Shown: positions 7,455 through 16,068, numbered from the stretch's first letter. The stretch: DNA of 64,000 bases from Sphingomonas sp. PP-CE-3A-406 (GCF_003688625.1 NZ_RCWY01000001.1:1116001-1180000); one strand, 5' to 3'. A program made the numbers and translations. The notes: a model not told the origin generated them from the letters alone.

Positions 7455-7505
7455 GTCCGAGACAGTGGGTGCAGCGGGTTTGCCGGTGCTTAATCTCCCA
7501 CCTAG
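7455..7505 (+). promoter_or_regulatory. Candidate L10 leader (autoregulatory mRNA structure) upstream of rplJ
   Basis: About 150-200 bases before rplJ, GTGGG (7465-7469) can pair with CCCAC (7497-7501) around a GC-rich irregular helix. L10(L12)4 binds a structured leader in the same place in many bacteria to repress rplJL translation. The position fits, but I could only recognise part of the fold, so this is a weak to moderate call. Confidence 0.4.
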
Positions 7506-7657
7506 ACGGGGAATGAGATTTTGTCGGCCCATCTGCGCGCCGCCCCTCTCCCATGCCCCATCGACGAGACACCCCGGAAGCGCGGGTTTGTCTGCGCCTC
7601 CGGTTAGTAACCGGGTCCACTGCGCAAGCGGTGAACTCGTAAAACGTGGAGAATGGC

Positions 7658-8173
7658 ATGGATCGTGATCAAAAGACCGCGGCCGTAGCCGAGCTGAACC
7701 GCACCTTTTCCGAGGTCGGCGTCGTCGTTGTCACGCGCAACCTCGGCCTGACCGTCGCACAGTCCACTGTGCTGCGGAACAAGATGCGCGACGCCGGCGC
7801 GACCTACAAGGTCTCGAAGAACAAGCTTGCCAAGATCGCAATGGACGGCACCGACTACAGCTCGCTGGGCGACATGCTCACGGGTCCGGTCGGTCTGGCC
7901 AGCTCCATCGATCCCGTCGCGGCCGCCAAGGTGGTCGTGGAATTCGCGAAGACGAACGACAAGTTCGAAATCGTGGGTGGGGCGATGGGCGCGACGACCC
8001 TCGACGTCGACGGTGTGAAGGCGCTCGCAACGCTGCCCTCGCTGGACGAACTGCGTGCCAAGATCGTTGGCCTCATCGTGGCACCTGCCACGAAGCTGGC
8101 AACGATTACGCAGGCTCCGGCAGCGCAGCTCGCGCGCGTGCTTTCCGCCTACGCGGAGAAGGAAGCCGCCTGA
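7658..8173 (+). CDS. rplJ: 50S ribosomal protein L10
   Basis: L10 anchors the L7/L12 dimers to the ribosome and, with L11, forms the stalk base. The 171-residue length is typical. The N-terminal part contains '[20 protein letters not shown]' residues and '[23 protein letters not shown]', and the C-terminal helix that binds L7/L12 is alanine-rich ('[19 protein letters not shown]'). I chose ATG 7658 because GGAG lies 8 bases upstream; GTG 7646 is an in-frame alternative. rplL follows after 64 bases. Confidence 0.97.
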   Translation: MDRDQKTAAVAELNRTFSEVGVVVVTRNLGLTVAQSTVLRNKMRDAGATYKVSKNKLAKIAMDGTDYSSLGDMLTGPVGLASSIDPVAAAKVVVEFAKTNDKFEIVGGAMGATTLDVDGVKALATLPSLDELRAKIVGLIVAPATKLATITQAPAAQLARVLSAYAEKEAA

Positions 8174-8237
8174 TCTTGCAGGCCTTTCGTTACCTTTTTG
8201 AACTGATGGGGCCGATGCCCCGAGATGGAGATTTATC

Positions 8238-8612
8238 ATGGCAGACCTGAACGCGCTCGTTGAGAGCCTGAGCGAACTGACCGTTCTCGAAGCAGCTGAG
8301 CTTTCGAAGCTGCTCGAAGAGAAGTGGGGCGTTTCGGCCGCAGCAGCGGTCGCAGCACCGGCAGCAGGCGGCGGCGCAGCCGCACCGGCCGCTGAAGAGC
8401 AGACCGAATTCGACGTCATCCTGACCGGCGACGGTGGCAAGAAGATCAACGTCATCAAGGAAGTCCGTGCGATCACCGCGCTCGGCCTGACCGAAGCCAA
8501 GACGCTGGTCGAGTCGGCTCCCAAGGCCGTCAAGGAAGGCGTGTCGAAGGACGAAGCCGCCAAGATCAAGGCTCAGCTCGAAGCAGCTGGCGCGACCGTC
8601 GAGGTCAAGTAA
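8238..8612 (+). CDS. rplL: 50S ribosomal protein L7/L12
   Basis: L7/L12 is the multi-copy stalk protein that recruits translational GTPases. The 124-residue protein has the usual N-terminal dimerisation region, an Ala/Gly-rich hinge ('[18 protein letters not shown]' area) and a C-terminal domain with '[21 protein letters not shown]' residues and '[19 protein letters not shown]'. GGAG precedes the ATG. rpoB usually follows rplL; here a structured RNA element, a terminator and unrelated minus-strand genes follow instead. Confidence 0.98.
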   Translation: MADLNALVESLSELTVLEAAELSKLLEEKWGVSAAAAVAAPAAGGGAAAPAAEEQTEFDVILTGDGGKKINVIKEVRAITALGLTEAKTLVESAPKAVKEGVSKDEAAKIKAQLEAAGATVEVK

Positions 8613-8714
8613 GCCGCAGCGGGAGAGACGATTTAGCTTCGGCTAAATCGCACTCCCGCAAGGCCGGCCGGCGGCACGCAGTGTCGACCGACGAAGCAGG
8701 GGCTTTGCCCCTGC
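8613..8714 (+). promoter_or_regulatory. Three-hairpin 3'-UTR RNA element, copy 3 (after rplL)
   Basis: Starting at the rplL stop: GCCGCA, then hairpin 1, GATTTAGC (8630-8637) with GCTAAATC (8642-8649) closing TTCG, enclosed by an outer GCGGGAG/CTCCCGC pairing. GGCCGGCCGGC precedes hairpin 2, CGGCAC (8672-8677) with GTGTCG (8681-8686). ACCGACGA follows, then hairpin 3, GCAGGGGC (8696-8703) with GCCCCTGC (8707-8714). It matches copies 1 and 2 in order and spacing. Confidence 0.75.
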
Positions 8715-8733
8715 TGGCCGCAGCTAAGAAAAA

Positions 8734-8764
8734 GGGCGGCCCCAGCGATGGGGTCGCCCTTTTT
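8734..8764 (+). terminator. Terminator of the rplJ-rplL unit
   Basis: The 11-bp stem GGGCGGCCCCA/TGGGGTCGCCC is followed by five T residues and preceded by an A-rich tract. It ends rplJL, so rpoBC is not cotranscribed with it. Confidence 0.93.
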
Positions 8765-8862
8765 CGTTACACGTCGCGAACTTCCCCATCTGCTCGGCGG
8801 AAGCCGTAGCTCAATTGAGGGGCGGCGCTAACGAAGCGCAACGTACCTCACGACAGATCGCC

Positions 8863-8892
8863 CACATGGGCCCCGGCCTCCGCCGGGGTGGT
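8863..8892. repeat. Short family-D REP-like palindrome
   Basis: GGGCCCCGGCCTCCGCCGGGGT forms a single GC-rich palindrome. It resembles half of the larger repeats at 34007 and 38349. Confidence 0.7.
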
Positions 8893-8904
8893 GAGAGCCG
8901 GCAG

Positions 8905-9747
8905 TCAGGCCGTTTGGATTGCGAAGCGCGGCGCGTCGTCCGCCGGCTCCACCGTCGCATCCAGATCGCGGGGGTGCACAGTCCACCCCCGCAACGTCAG
9001 CCCGGTCCTCACGCCGACGAACAACGCCGAGCCCACCAGCGCCGCGAACAGCCCGACCCACAGCGCGTCGAACACCATCAGCGCCCACACAATCGGTAGC
9101 GGCTGGCCCAAGGCGAGCTTGTGATTGGCCATGTGCAGCGCCTGCGCCGGGCCGAACGCGACTGCCGCCAAGACGCTGAGGACGATCCCGGCGGGCAGCA
9201 GTGACGTCATCGCCCGCTTTGGCGTCACCGACGCGTCCTCGATCAACGCACCAACGACGTAGATCAGGAAGCCACCCTGGATGATCCCCGAAACGATCTG
9301 AAGCGGTACGGCGATCGCCAGTGGTAGACCTTGCTTGTCCAGCCACATGAACGGCGATGCGACCGCCAGCCCCACGACCAATCCGACGACCACCCGGACG
9401 AAGGTCATCGGCGGAACCAGCAATGTCCGACGAACCGACCGTACCGACCAGAACCGCGCGACCGCGAGAATGGCGATGACGAACCCCGCGATCTTCACGT
9501 AGCCGAAGCCCCAGCGCAGTGGATCGTTGGCGAGCGCACGAAACTGCTCGACCGATGCGAACATGCCGAGGTGGATTTCCGCGATATGTTGCAGGAACTC
9601 GGGCACCACCGCGATCGCCAGGACGAGCGGTGCCGCCCTCACCGCGCGTCCGCCGAGCCGATAGGTCTCCACGACGGCGCCCCCCAAGCCGAGGATGGCG
9701 CCGACAATGCGCCCGCCAATCCCGAGTCTTTCGCTACGATCGCTCAT
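8905..9747 (-). CDS. Polytopic membrane protein of unknown function
   Basis: The 280-residue protein has about six hydrophobic segments, near residues 38-58, 80-97, 117-135, 143-168, 183-203 and 222-248, and no catalytic motif I recognise. Its ATG overlaps the stop of the XRE regulator gene upstream (ATGA), and it is the last gene of a three-gene operon with the DUF2975 protein. Presumably its expression follows the XRE regulator. Membrane location is clear; function is unknown. Confidence 0.8.
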   Translation of the reverse strand: MSDRSERLGIGGRIVGAILGLGGAVVETYRLGGRAVRAAPLVLAIAVVPEFLQHIAEIHLGMFASVEQFRALANDPLRWGFGYVKIAGFVIAILAVARFWSVRSVRRTLLVPPMTFVRVVVGLVVGLAVASPFMWLDKQGLPLAIAVPLQIVSGIIQGGFLIYVVGALIEDASVTPKRAMTSLLPAGIVLSVLAAVAFGPAQALHMANHKLALGQPLPIVWALMVFDALWVGLFAALVGSALFVGVRTGLTLRGWTVHPRDLDATVEPADDAPRFAIQTA

Positions 9748-9962
9748 GCCGTTTCCCCGTCTGCTGTAAAACTCAGAATGTCGCCCGGCTGACAGTCGAG
9801 CGCGGTGCAGATCGCCTCCAGCGTCGAGAAGCGGATCGCCTTGGCCTTGCCGGTCTTCAGAATCGACAGGTTCGCCATCGTGATGTCGACCGCCTGCGAA
9901 AGCTCGGTCAGCGTCAGCCCACGCGCCGCGAGGATGCCGTCGAGCGTGACGATGACGGGCAT
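9744..9962 (-). CDS. XRE-family helix-turn-helix regulator (YozG-like)
   Basis: The 72-residue protein is nearly all one HTH domain. 'LSQAVDITMANLSILKTGKAKAIRFSTLEAICTALDCQPGDIL' residues match short Cro/C1-type regulators such as YozG, which are commonly encoded beside DUF2975 membrane proteins. The start ATG shares one base with the DUF2975 stop (TGATG), and its own stop overlaps the next start (ATGA). It likely binds the palindromes upstream of the operon. Confidence 0.9.
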   Translation of the reverse strand: MPVIVTLDGILAARGLTLTELSQAVDITMANLSILKTGKAKAIRFSTLEAICTALDCQPGDILSFTADGETA

Positions 9963-10477
9963 CAGACGGTCATCGCCAGATCGTCGCGCATGCCCGCCCC
10001 CACGCGGAACACGCGGGCGAGCACGAACAGCATGACGACCGCGATCCATCCGGTAAAAGAAGGAGTCCAGGTGACGAAATCGACGTTGATCCGGTTGAAA
10101 TAGAGCGCGGTCGCCCCGAGGACGAGGTCGAGCAACTGCAGTACGAGCAGCGCCCAGCCGATCCGCTGGAGCCGGTCTGCATTGATCGCGACGAATGGGT
10201 CACCGACGCGCACGCTTTCGACGATCGCGATCAGACGAGTGAACAGCTGGTGCACGGCGACGGCCGCCGCGATCGAGATAACGCCGAGCAACCGCATGAT
10301 CGCCACCGTCTCCGGCACGTATCGGCCGTGATATTTAACCGCTATCTGCGCGGTCAGTGCGTCGGCGAAAACGAACGACAAGACGATCGCAACGGCGAAA
10401 CCGATCGCGGACGTCCAGTTCAATCCGTTGGCAAACCGCAGCACGCCGTTCGCGATACCCAAAAACCGATCCCGCAT
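9962..10477 (-). CDS. DUF2975 family membrane protein (YoaS-like)
   Basis: The 171-residue protein has four hydrophobic segments, near residues 22-42, 60-80, 103-125 and 138-157. Between the second and third is the family-typical 'RVGDPFVAINADRLQRIGWALL'. DUF2975 proteins are regularly paired with YozG-like XRE regulators, exactly as here. CGGAGGG precedes the ATG by 4-5 bases, and the proximal operator palindrome touches this ribosome binding site. Function is unknown; a membrane stress or signalling role is only inferred. Confidence 0.88.
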   Translation of the reverse strand: MRDRFLGIANGVLRFANGLNWTSAIGFAVAIVLSFVFADALTAQIAVKYHGRYVPETVAIMRLLGVISIAAAVAVHQLFTRLIAIVESVRVGDPFVAINADRLQRIGWALLVLQLLDLVLGATALYFNRINVDFVTWTPSFTGWIAVVMLFVLARVFRVGAGMRDDLAMTV

Positions 10478-10486
10478 GACGCCCTC

Positions 10487-10526
10487 CGTTTATCGATAAA
10501 CGATATGTATCGCTTATCGATAAACG
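10487..10526 (-). promoter_or_regulatory. Two tandem palindromic operators
   Basis: CGTTTATCGATAAACG (10487-10502) is a perfect 16-bp palindrome. CGCTTATCGATAAACG (10511-10526) is the same site with one mismatch. Their centres are 24 bp apart and they lie directly upstream of the DUF2975 start. The best explanation is cooperative binding of the XRE regulator encoded in the operon. Confidence 0.8.
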
Positions 10527-10579
10527 TCAAATGACAGGAGCGGAAATCTTCGGATCGATCGCAGGCTACAGCCTAGAGA

Positions 10580-11962
10580 TCAGCGCTCGAACGTCGCCGC
10601 GTGAGGTCTTGCCGCGACGGTGGTGAACATCTTCGCCGGGCCGTCTAGCCAGAACGGGGCGAGCTTGGCGGAGTCGGTACGCTCGATACCGACCACCCAC
10701 GCGCGAGCGGTCTGCGCGTCGTCACCGGCCGTTGCGTAGAGAATATTCGTGGCGAGAACGGGCACGAACATCGGGCGGTTGGCGGCCGTCATCGTGCGGA
10801 TCGCCTCGCGCGCAATCGCGGCGACGGTGCGGATGGTGCGCGTTTCGCCTGCGGCCAGGGCGAAGGGCGGCGCCGCGGGACGGACCACGGGCGCGGCGTT
10901 GAACTGTGCAATGTCCATGTCCTGATCGGCATGCGCGGTAAGCAGCGCGACGCCGGTCCGGATCGCCTCGGCCGATGCGGTCCCCGTGTTGGTGATGATG
11001 AGTTCGCACTCGACGGTGGCGCTGAGCATATTGAGCCCGGCGCGCAGGGGGCGGAGTTCGCACGTCAGCCGTGCGCGTGCGGAAGCGGGCGGCGTGGGCG
11101 CGGCCTTCGCCCTGGGCTCGAGGAATTTGGGTGCGCTCGCGGGTATGGCCGCACCGGCTACGGCGCCCGGCGTGACGACAGGCGAAGCGGGCGTCGACGA
11201 TATCGCCGGCTCAGCGGAAGCAGAAGGAATCGGAGCGGCGGGCTCGGGGGTGGGCTCGACATAGGCTTCGGGTTCGATCCGGTCGAATCGACTGCCGCGC
11301 GGTTTGCGGCGGAGTGCCCATAGCGCACCGAGAACCACGACGATCGCCGTCAGCGACAGCCACAGCGGCATCGACCTGCCCGTTTCCGGCGCGGAGAGCG
11401 TGGATTCGGCCGTCGTGGTCGGTGCGGCGGGTTGCGGCGCAGCTTCGGAGGGGGCGGTCGAGCTCGGCGAAGACTGAGGAGCCGGCACGGGCTCTTGCGT
11501 CGGCGCGGCGACGGGCGGCTCGGCAGGCGTCGACGTCCGCGTCTGCTCGGGCTCCGACGTCCGCGGTTGTGTCGCAGTTTCCGAAGTGCTGCGGTTGGCC
11601 GCGCGTTGGCCGGTCGTTCGATCGGTCGCTGCTGGATTGGTAGCCGGGCGATTCCTTGCCGTACGGTCGGCGGCGGTGGTGGTCGTCGCGCGTGGCGACG
11701 GTGCGTTGCGCGGGGCCTGCGCACTCGTCGGCGATGGGGTCGGCGATGGGCTCGGCAGGACGATCGTCGGTGCGGCGGGAACCGGTATCGAGCTCGCGTC
11801 CGAGGTCGGCTGGGTACCGGGCGTCTGGAGGCGCTCTAGGCCGCGCACTGGTGCGACTGGCTCGGTCTGCGCGACTGCCGATGTCGCGGCAGTACCCAGG
11901 ACGGTCCCGAAGACTGTCATGGTGGCGAGCAGGGCAGCCAGCGCCCCGCGGTCGGTCGTCAT
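10580..11962 (-). CDS. Exported Pro/Ala/Thr-rich membrane-anchored protein
   Basis: The 460-residue protein starts at ATG 11962 with AGGGGA upstream; a longer in-frame start at 12031 is less likely. It has an N-terminal signal-like segment (about 6-32), a long disordered stretch rich in P, A, T, S and R (about 33-200), one transmembrane helix ('WLSLTAIVVVLGALWAL') followed by positive charges, another P/A-rich linker, and a C-terminal globular domain of about 160 residues. That domain contains 'CELIITNTGTASAE', reminiscent of a beta-sandwich. I do not recognise the family. Confidence 0.65.
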   Translation of the reverse strand: MTTDRGALAALLATMTVFGTVLGTAATSAVAQTEPVAPVRGLERLQTPGTQPTSDASSIPVPAAPTIVLPSPSPTPSPTSAQAPRNAPSPRATTTTAADRTARNRPATNPAATDRTTGQRAANRSTSETATQPRTSEPEQTRTSTPAEPPVAAPTQEPVPAPQSSPSSTAPSEAAPQPAAPTTTAESTLSAPETGRSMPLWLSLTAIVVVLGALWALRRKPRGSRFDRIEPEAYVEPTPEPAAPIPSASAEPAISSTPASPVVTPGAVAGAAIPASAPKFLEPRAKAAPTPPASARARLTCELRPLRAGLNMLSATVECELIITNTGTASAEAIRTGVALLTAHADQDMDIAQFNAAPVVRPAAPPFALAAGETRTIRTVAAIAREAIRTMTAANRPMFVPVLATNILYATAGDDAQTARAWVVGIERTDSAKLAPFWLDGPAKMFTTVAARPHAATFER

Positions 11963-12164
11963 CGTCGAAATCCCCTGCGCGCGGTCTGGCGGCGTTGTGC
12001 CCGGGGGAGGCTGAACCTGCTGCGACGGCAAGCCGTCATGCGACGAGTTGCTTCCAGGTAGCGGCGAAGCGTTGGTGACGCGTGGGCGATCGGGTGCCGG
12101 TTAACCGCAATCTCGCCCGCCAGGGGGCGCCGAAAGTGACGCAGGGGGAGGACACGGAACAGCG

Positions 12165-12230
12165 GTTTGCCCTTCCTCCCCCTCCGTCTGGCAAGCGCCA
12201 GCCACCTCCCCCTGGCGGGGGAGGATCAAG
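12165..12230. repeat. Family F palindromic repeat
   Basis: This unit reads CTTCCTCCCCCTCCGTCTGGC, then GCCAGCCACCTCCCCC and GGGGGAGGATC. Almost the same unit occurs at about 54603-54664. It lies just downstream of the amidohydrolase gene's 3' end. Confidence 0.75.
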
Positions 12231-12240
12231 AGGGCTCGTT

Positions 12241-13515
12241 TTACTTTGGTGCGACGACCACCGCTCCGCCCTTCATGACGAATGCGGGGTGCTCCAGCTG
12301 GCGGACGTCGGCGAGCGGGTCGCCCTCCACCGCGATCAGGTCGCCGAAGCGGCCGGGCTGGATCGCGCCGACGTCGGCGGTGCGTCCGAGCGCGGTCGCG
12401 GCACTGGAGGTGGCGGCTTGGATAGCCTCGATCGGCGTCATGCCCCATTCGACCATCTTGGCGAACTGGAGCGCGTTGTTGCCGTTGGGGTAGACGCCGC
12501 CGTCGGTGCCAAACAGCATCTTCACCCCGGCGGCGTGCGCGGCGCGGAAAGTCTGGCGCTGCTTGAGACCGATCGCGCGTTCCTTTTCGAGGCTTTCGGC
12601 GAAGACGCCGTTCTTGGCGCCCTCGGCGAGAATATAGTCGTCGTCGTAGATATCCATGTCGAACCACGCGCCGCTGGCCTTGGCGAGCTTGAACGATTCG
12701 GCGTCGGCGAGGCTGGCGTGTTCGATCGTGTCGACGCCCGCGCGGAGTGCGTCGTTGATGCCCTCGACGCCGTGGGCGTGGACGGCGACCTTCATGCCGA
12801 GCATGTGCGCTTCCTCGACGATCGCCTTGATCTCGGGGAGGCTGATCTGCTGCGCGCCGACGCTGTCGGTCTTCGAGAGGACGCCGCCGGTCATGCAGAC
12901 CTTGACCACCTCGGCGCCGTATTTGCGGATCGTCCGTACGGCGCCGCGAAACTCATCGGGCGTGTTGGCGATCTGCGGGTGCGGGACCTGAATCGAGGGC
13001 GGGAATTCGGTCGCGTCGCAGTGGCCGCCGGTCGCGCCCAGCGCGTAGGTGGCAGGGACGATGCGCGGGCCGGGGACGTAGCCGCGTTCGATGCCCTGCT
13101 TGAGCGCGACGTCGTCGTAATTGGCCGAGCCGACGTTGCGCACGGTGGTGAAGCCTGCGTCGAGCGTCTTCCGCGCATTGGCAACGCCGACGACGGTCCA
13201 AAAATTGTCGGTGAATTCCAGCGTACGATACCCGCTGAGCGTCGGGTCGCTGGTCAGGTGGACGTGCATGTCGATCAGGCCGGGGAGCAAAGTGCGCTCG
13301 CCCAGATCGACGCGTTCGGCGCCGGCGGGGACCGCGTCGCCCTTGCGCCCTACCGCGGTGATGCGGCCATCGACGATCGTGACCTGCGGGCTGTCGACGC
13401 GCTTGCCCGCGAGGACGTCGATCATGTGCGCGGCGGTGACCACGACCGTCTTTGCGTCCGCGGTGGTGGCGGTGCCGGCGAGCAAGGCTGCGGCGAGAAT
13501 CCTGGCGATCGTCAT
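12241..13515 (-). CDS. Secreted metal-dependent amidohydrolase
   Basis: The 424-residue protein has a signal peptide (about 1-21, 'LAAALLAGTATTADA') and the amidohydrolase TIM-barrel signatures: 'DMHVHLTSD' with metal ligands H84 and H86, a metal-bridging Lys candidate in 'AEVVKVCMTGG', 'VAVHAHG', 'DTIEHASLAD' and 'GTDGGVYPNG'. It ends with the usual C-terminal strand region 'GRFGDLIAVEGDPLADV'. It resembles imidazolonepropionase-like or Xaa-Pro dipeptidase-type amidohydrolases, so periplasmic hydrolysis of an amide or dipeptide-like substrate is likely. AAGGGGA precedes the ATG. Confidence 0.9.
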   Translation of the reverse strand: MTIARILAAALLAGTATTADAKTVVVTAAHMIDVLAGKRVDSPQVTIVDGRITAVGRKGDAVPAGAERVDLGERTLLPGLIDMHVHLTSDPTLSGYRTLEFTDNFWTVVGVANARKTLDAGFTTVRNVGSANYDDVALKQGIERGYVPGPRIVPATYALGATGGHCDATEFPPSIQVPHPQIANTPDEFRGAVRTIRKYGAEVVKVCMTGGVLSKTDSVGAQQISLPEIKAIVEEAHMLGMKVAVHAHGVEGINDALRAGVDTIEHASLADAESFKLAKASGAWFDMDIYDDDYILAEGAKNGVFAESLEKERAIGLKQRQTFRAAHAAGVKMLFGTDGGVYPNGNNALQFAKMVEWGMTPIEAIQAATSSAATALGRTADVGAIQPGRFGDLIAVEGDPLADVRQLEHPAFVMKGGAVVVAPK

Positions 13516-13636
13516 GTGGTTGTCCCCTTCCCCGAGTAGCGCATCGTGTGCGGCACCGCGCGGGTTGGATCAAGGGGGCGATCGACGCACCGCGCTTGCC
13601 CTAATCTGGACACCGGCGCAGGTCATCGCTGCGCCC

Positions 13637-16045
13637 ATGACGACGAGACTCACCCCGATGATGCTTCGCTTTCTTCCGCTCTGTGCTCTGGCCGCGGCGC
13701 TCGCGCCGACGGCAGCCAACGCCGATCCTGCGCCGTTCGACCTTACCGGGCCGAATTTGCGCGTCGGCGTGACGCACGGGACGACGACCCTGCCGATCGC
13801 GCAGGTGCCGCGGCTCGCGACCGGCGACCGGGTCACGATCGCGGCCGATCTGCCGACCGGCAAGAAGGACGATGCCGAGCGCTATCTGCTGGTCGCGGGG
13901 TTTTTGCGCGGTGCGACTGAGCCGCCGCCGAAGTCGTGGTTTTTCAAGGCCGAGACGTGGAAGACGAAGAAGGCCGCGCTGAATTTGAAGGTGCCGGACG
14001 GGGCGCGGCAGTTGGTGGTGTTCCTTGTGCCCGACAGCGGTGGGTTCGATACCGTCGTTGCGGCGGTCCGCAAGCAGCCGGGAGCGTTCGTCCGCGCGGT
14101 CCAGGATCTCGATCAGGCGTCGCTCGATCGCGCGCGGCTCGATGCGTTTCTCGACAGTATCCATGCGCTGGAGCGGACGCGGCCGGAGCGGATCGAAGCG
14201 GTATCGCCGCTGCTGTCGCGCAGCCTGTCGATCAAGCTGAAGGCGGAATGCCTCGATCTCGCCGCCGATCTGCAAGCCTCCTGCCTCACGCAGAGCCGCG
14301 ATTCGCTGGTGCTGGCGGATGGCCAGAGCTCGACGCTGGCAGATACGCTGGTGGGGGCGCCGACCGACCTGGCGCTGCAACTCAGCGCGACACCGGCGGG
14401 CGGGCTCGGGTACTACAGCCCGTATATCGGCGTGGTGCGCGATCTGGCGAAGATCTTCGGTGCGTTCCAGTCGACGCAGTTCCGCTATATTCCGGCATTG
14501 GCGCGATTGCATGACGATCGGATGGCGTTGTTGCTGAATGCGGCGCCATCGTTCGCGAGCCCGAAATCGGTGATGGTGGTGGCGATGCCGGTGATCGAGA
14601 CCGGCACACCGCAGACGCCGACGTTGCGGCGCGCGGAGGCGGACCGGCTGGTCTGCGCGGCCAAGCCCGACCTCGTGCTGCCGGTCGAGGGTGCACCGCT
14701 GATCTATGCGACCAAGTTCGCGCACGACATGAGCCTCCGCGTGACGACGCCGCAGGGTGGCGTAGTCGAGCTGCCGGTGCAGGCCGATGCCGAGCGCGGC
14801 GGCTATGTGCTCGATCAGGTGGGCATGCGAACCGCGGGTTTGAGCAGCGTGACCGATGCCAAGCTGCACGGGCGTTGGGGATTCACGCCGTTCGACGGGC
14901 CGCAGTTCCGCTTGCAGGTGCCGCGCGCCGGCGGGTGGACGATGGTCGATACCGATCCGGAGAATCTGGTGGTGGGGCGCGACAATCCGGTGGCGCTCGC
15001 CGGACCGACGCCGAGCTGCGTCGAGGCGGTAACGCTGACCAGCGCGGCGGGCGACGTGCCGCTGGCGTGGACGACGAATGGCGACCGGATCGGACTGACG
15101 CTGCCACTCGCGAAGACCGCGCCGGGGAAATTGACGTTGCTGGTCAAGCAATACGGGGTCGAGGCGCCTGAGAAGATCGCGCTCACTGCGCTCGCCGAGG
15201 CGGGGCGGATCGATGGGTTGACGCTGTATGCGGGCGATGCGGCGGGGACGCTGGCGGGAACGCGGCTCGATCTGGTCGCGTCGATGACGATCGACGGGGT
15301 CGCGTTCAAGCCGGGCGAAGTGGTGCGCGCGGACAAGGGTGATCTGCTGGGGCTGACCTCGGATACGGCGCCGACGTTCACGCCGGGGCAGGCGAAGACG
15401 GCGCTCGTGACGCTGACCGACGGGCGGAAGCGATCGGTGAAGTTCACCGTCGCGGCGGCGCGGCCCAAGGCGACGCTGATCGCCAAGAGCGTGGCGGCGC
15501 CCCCCTCCCCCGGGCTTCCCCTCGTGCTGGCTGGCGATACGGCGATCGCGCAGGATGCCCGGATCACCTTCTCGCTGCGTGCGGAGGGGACGACGCGGTT
15601 TGCGGCGGGGGACAGCGTCGAGATCGGTGCGGTCGCCGGCGGGGCGACGACGAGCGTCGCGTCGGGCCGCGGGCTGACCATGCAGGACGAGCGGATCGCG
15701 GTCGTTTCGGTCGAGCCGGGCAAGGCGCTGGGCGTGTCCGCGCATGGGCCGCTGCGGTGGCGGCTGGTGCAGGACGGCGTTGCGGGCGACTGGGTGCCGT
15801 TGACGAGCCTGGTGCGCGTGCCGGCGCTGACCGGGGTGACGTGCAAGGATGCGTGCACGCTGGCCGGTAGCGACCTGTTCCTGATCGATTCGGTGGCGGC
15901 GAATGCTGGGTTTGCGGATGCGGTGCGGGTGCCGGAGGGGTTTACCGGGGCTTCGCTGACCGTACCCAAGCCGGTTGGCGGGGCGCTGTTTCTGAAGCTT
16001 CGGGATGATCCGGCGGTGGTGGCAACGGTGGCGGTCAAGCCATAA
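13637..16045 (+). CDS. Large exported protein of unknown function
   Basis: The 802-residue protein has a signal peptide (hydrophobic core about residues 9-27, then 'ANADPAPF'). The mature part is mostly predicted beta-type sequence with no motif I recognise, with a region of about 200 residues richer in helix in the middle. ATG 13637 was chosen because it places the signal peptide at the N terminus; an ATG at 13658 is also possible and there is no strong ribosome binding site. The open frame runs further upstream, but that part overlaps the divergent amidohydrolase. A CCCCCTCCCCCGGGCTTCCCC stretch around 15500 adds proline codons. Confidence 0.75.
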   Translation: MTTRLTPMMLRFLPLCALAAALAPTAANADPAPFDLTGPNLRVGVTHGTTTLPIAQVPRLATGDRVTIAADLPTGKKDDAERYLLVAGFLRGATEPPPKSWFFKAETWKTKKAALNLKVPDGARQLVVFLVPDSGGFDTVVAAVRKQPGAFVRAVQDLDQASLDRARLDAFLDSIHALERTRPERIEAVSPLLSRSLSIKLKAECLDLAADLQASCLTQSRDSLVLADGQSSTLADTLVGAPTDLALQLSATPAGGLGYYSPYIGVVRDLAKIFGAFQSTQFRYIPALARLHDDRMALLLNAAPSFASPKSVMVVAMPVIETGTPQTPTLRRAEADRLVCAAKPDLVLPVEGAPLIYATKFAHDMSLRVTTPQGGVVELPVQADAERGGYVLDQVGMRTAGLSSVTDAKLHGRWGFTPFDGPQFRLQVPRAGGWTMVDTDPENLVVGRDNPVALAGPTPSCVEAVTLTSAAGDVPLAWTTNGDRIGLTLPLAKTAPGKLTLLVKQYGVEAPEKIALTALAEAGRIDGLTLYAGDAAGTLAGTRLDLVASMTIDGVAFKPGEVVRADKGDLLGLTSDTAPTFTPGQAKTALVTLTDGRKRSVKFTVAAARPKATLIAKSVAAPPSPGLPLVLAGDTAIAQDARITFSLRAEGTTRFAAGDSVEIGAVAGGATTSVASGRGLTMQDERIAVVSVEPGKALGVSAHGPLRWRLVQDGVAGDWVPLTSLVRVPALTGVTCKDACTLAGSDLFLIDSVAANAGFADAVRVPEGFTGASLTVPKPVGGALFLKLRDDPAVVATVAVKP

Positions 16046-16068
16046 CGCCTTAACCCACCCTCACCTTC

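Noticed and set aside
12082..13539. A 485-codon plus-strand frame
   Set aside because: It lies fully opposite the amidohydrolase, whose motifs are clear; the plus-strand peptide is a typical antisense composition.
13601..15745. A 714-codon open frame on the minus strand
   Set aside because: It is antisense to the 802-residue exported protein, rich in Arg and His from GC-rich third positions, with no motif. Long shadow frames are expected at this GC content.
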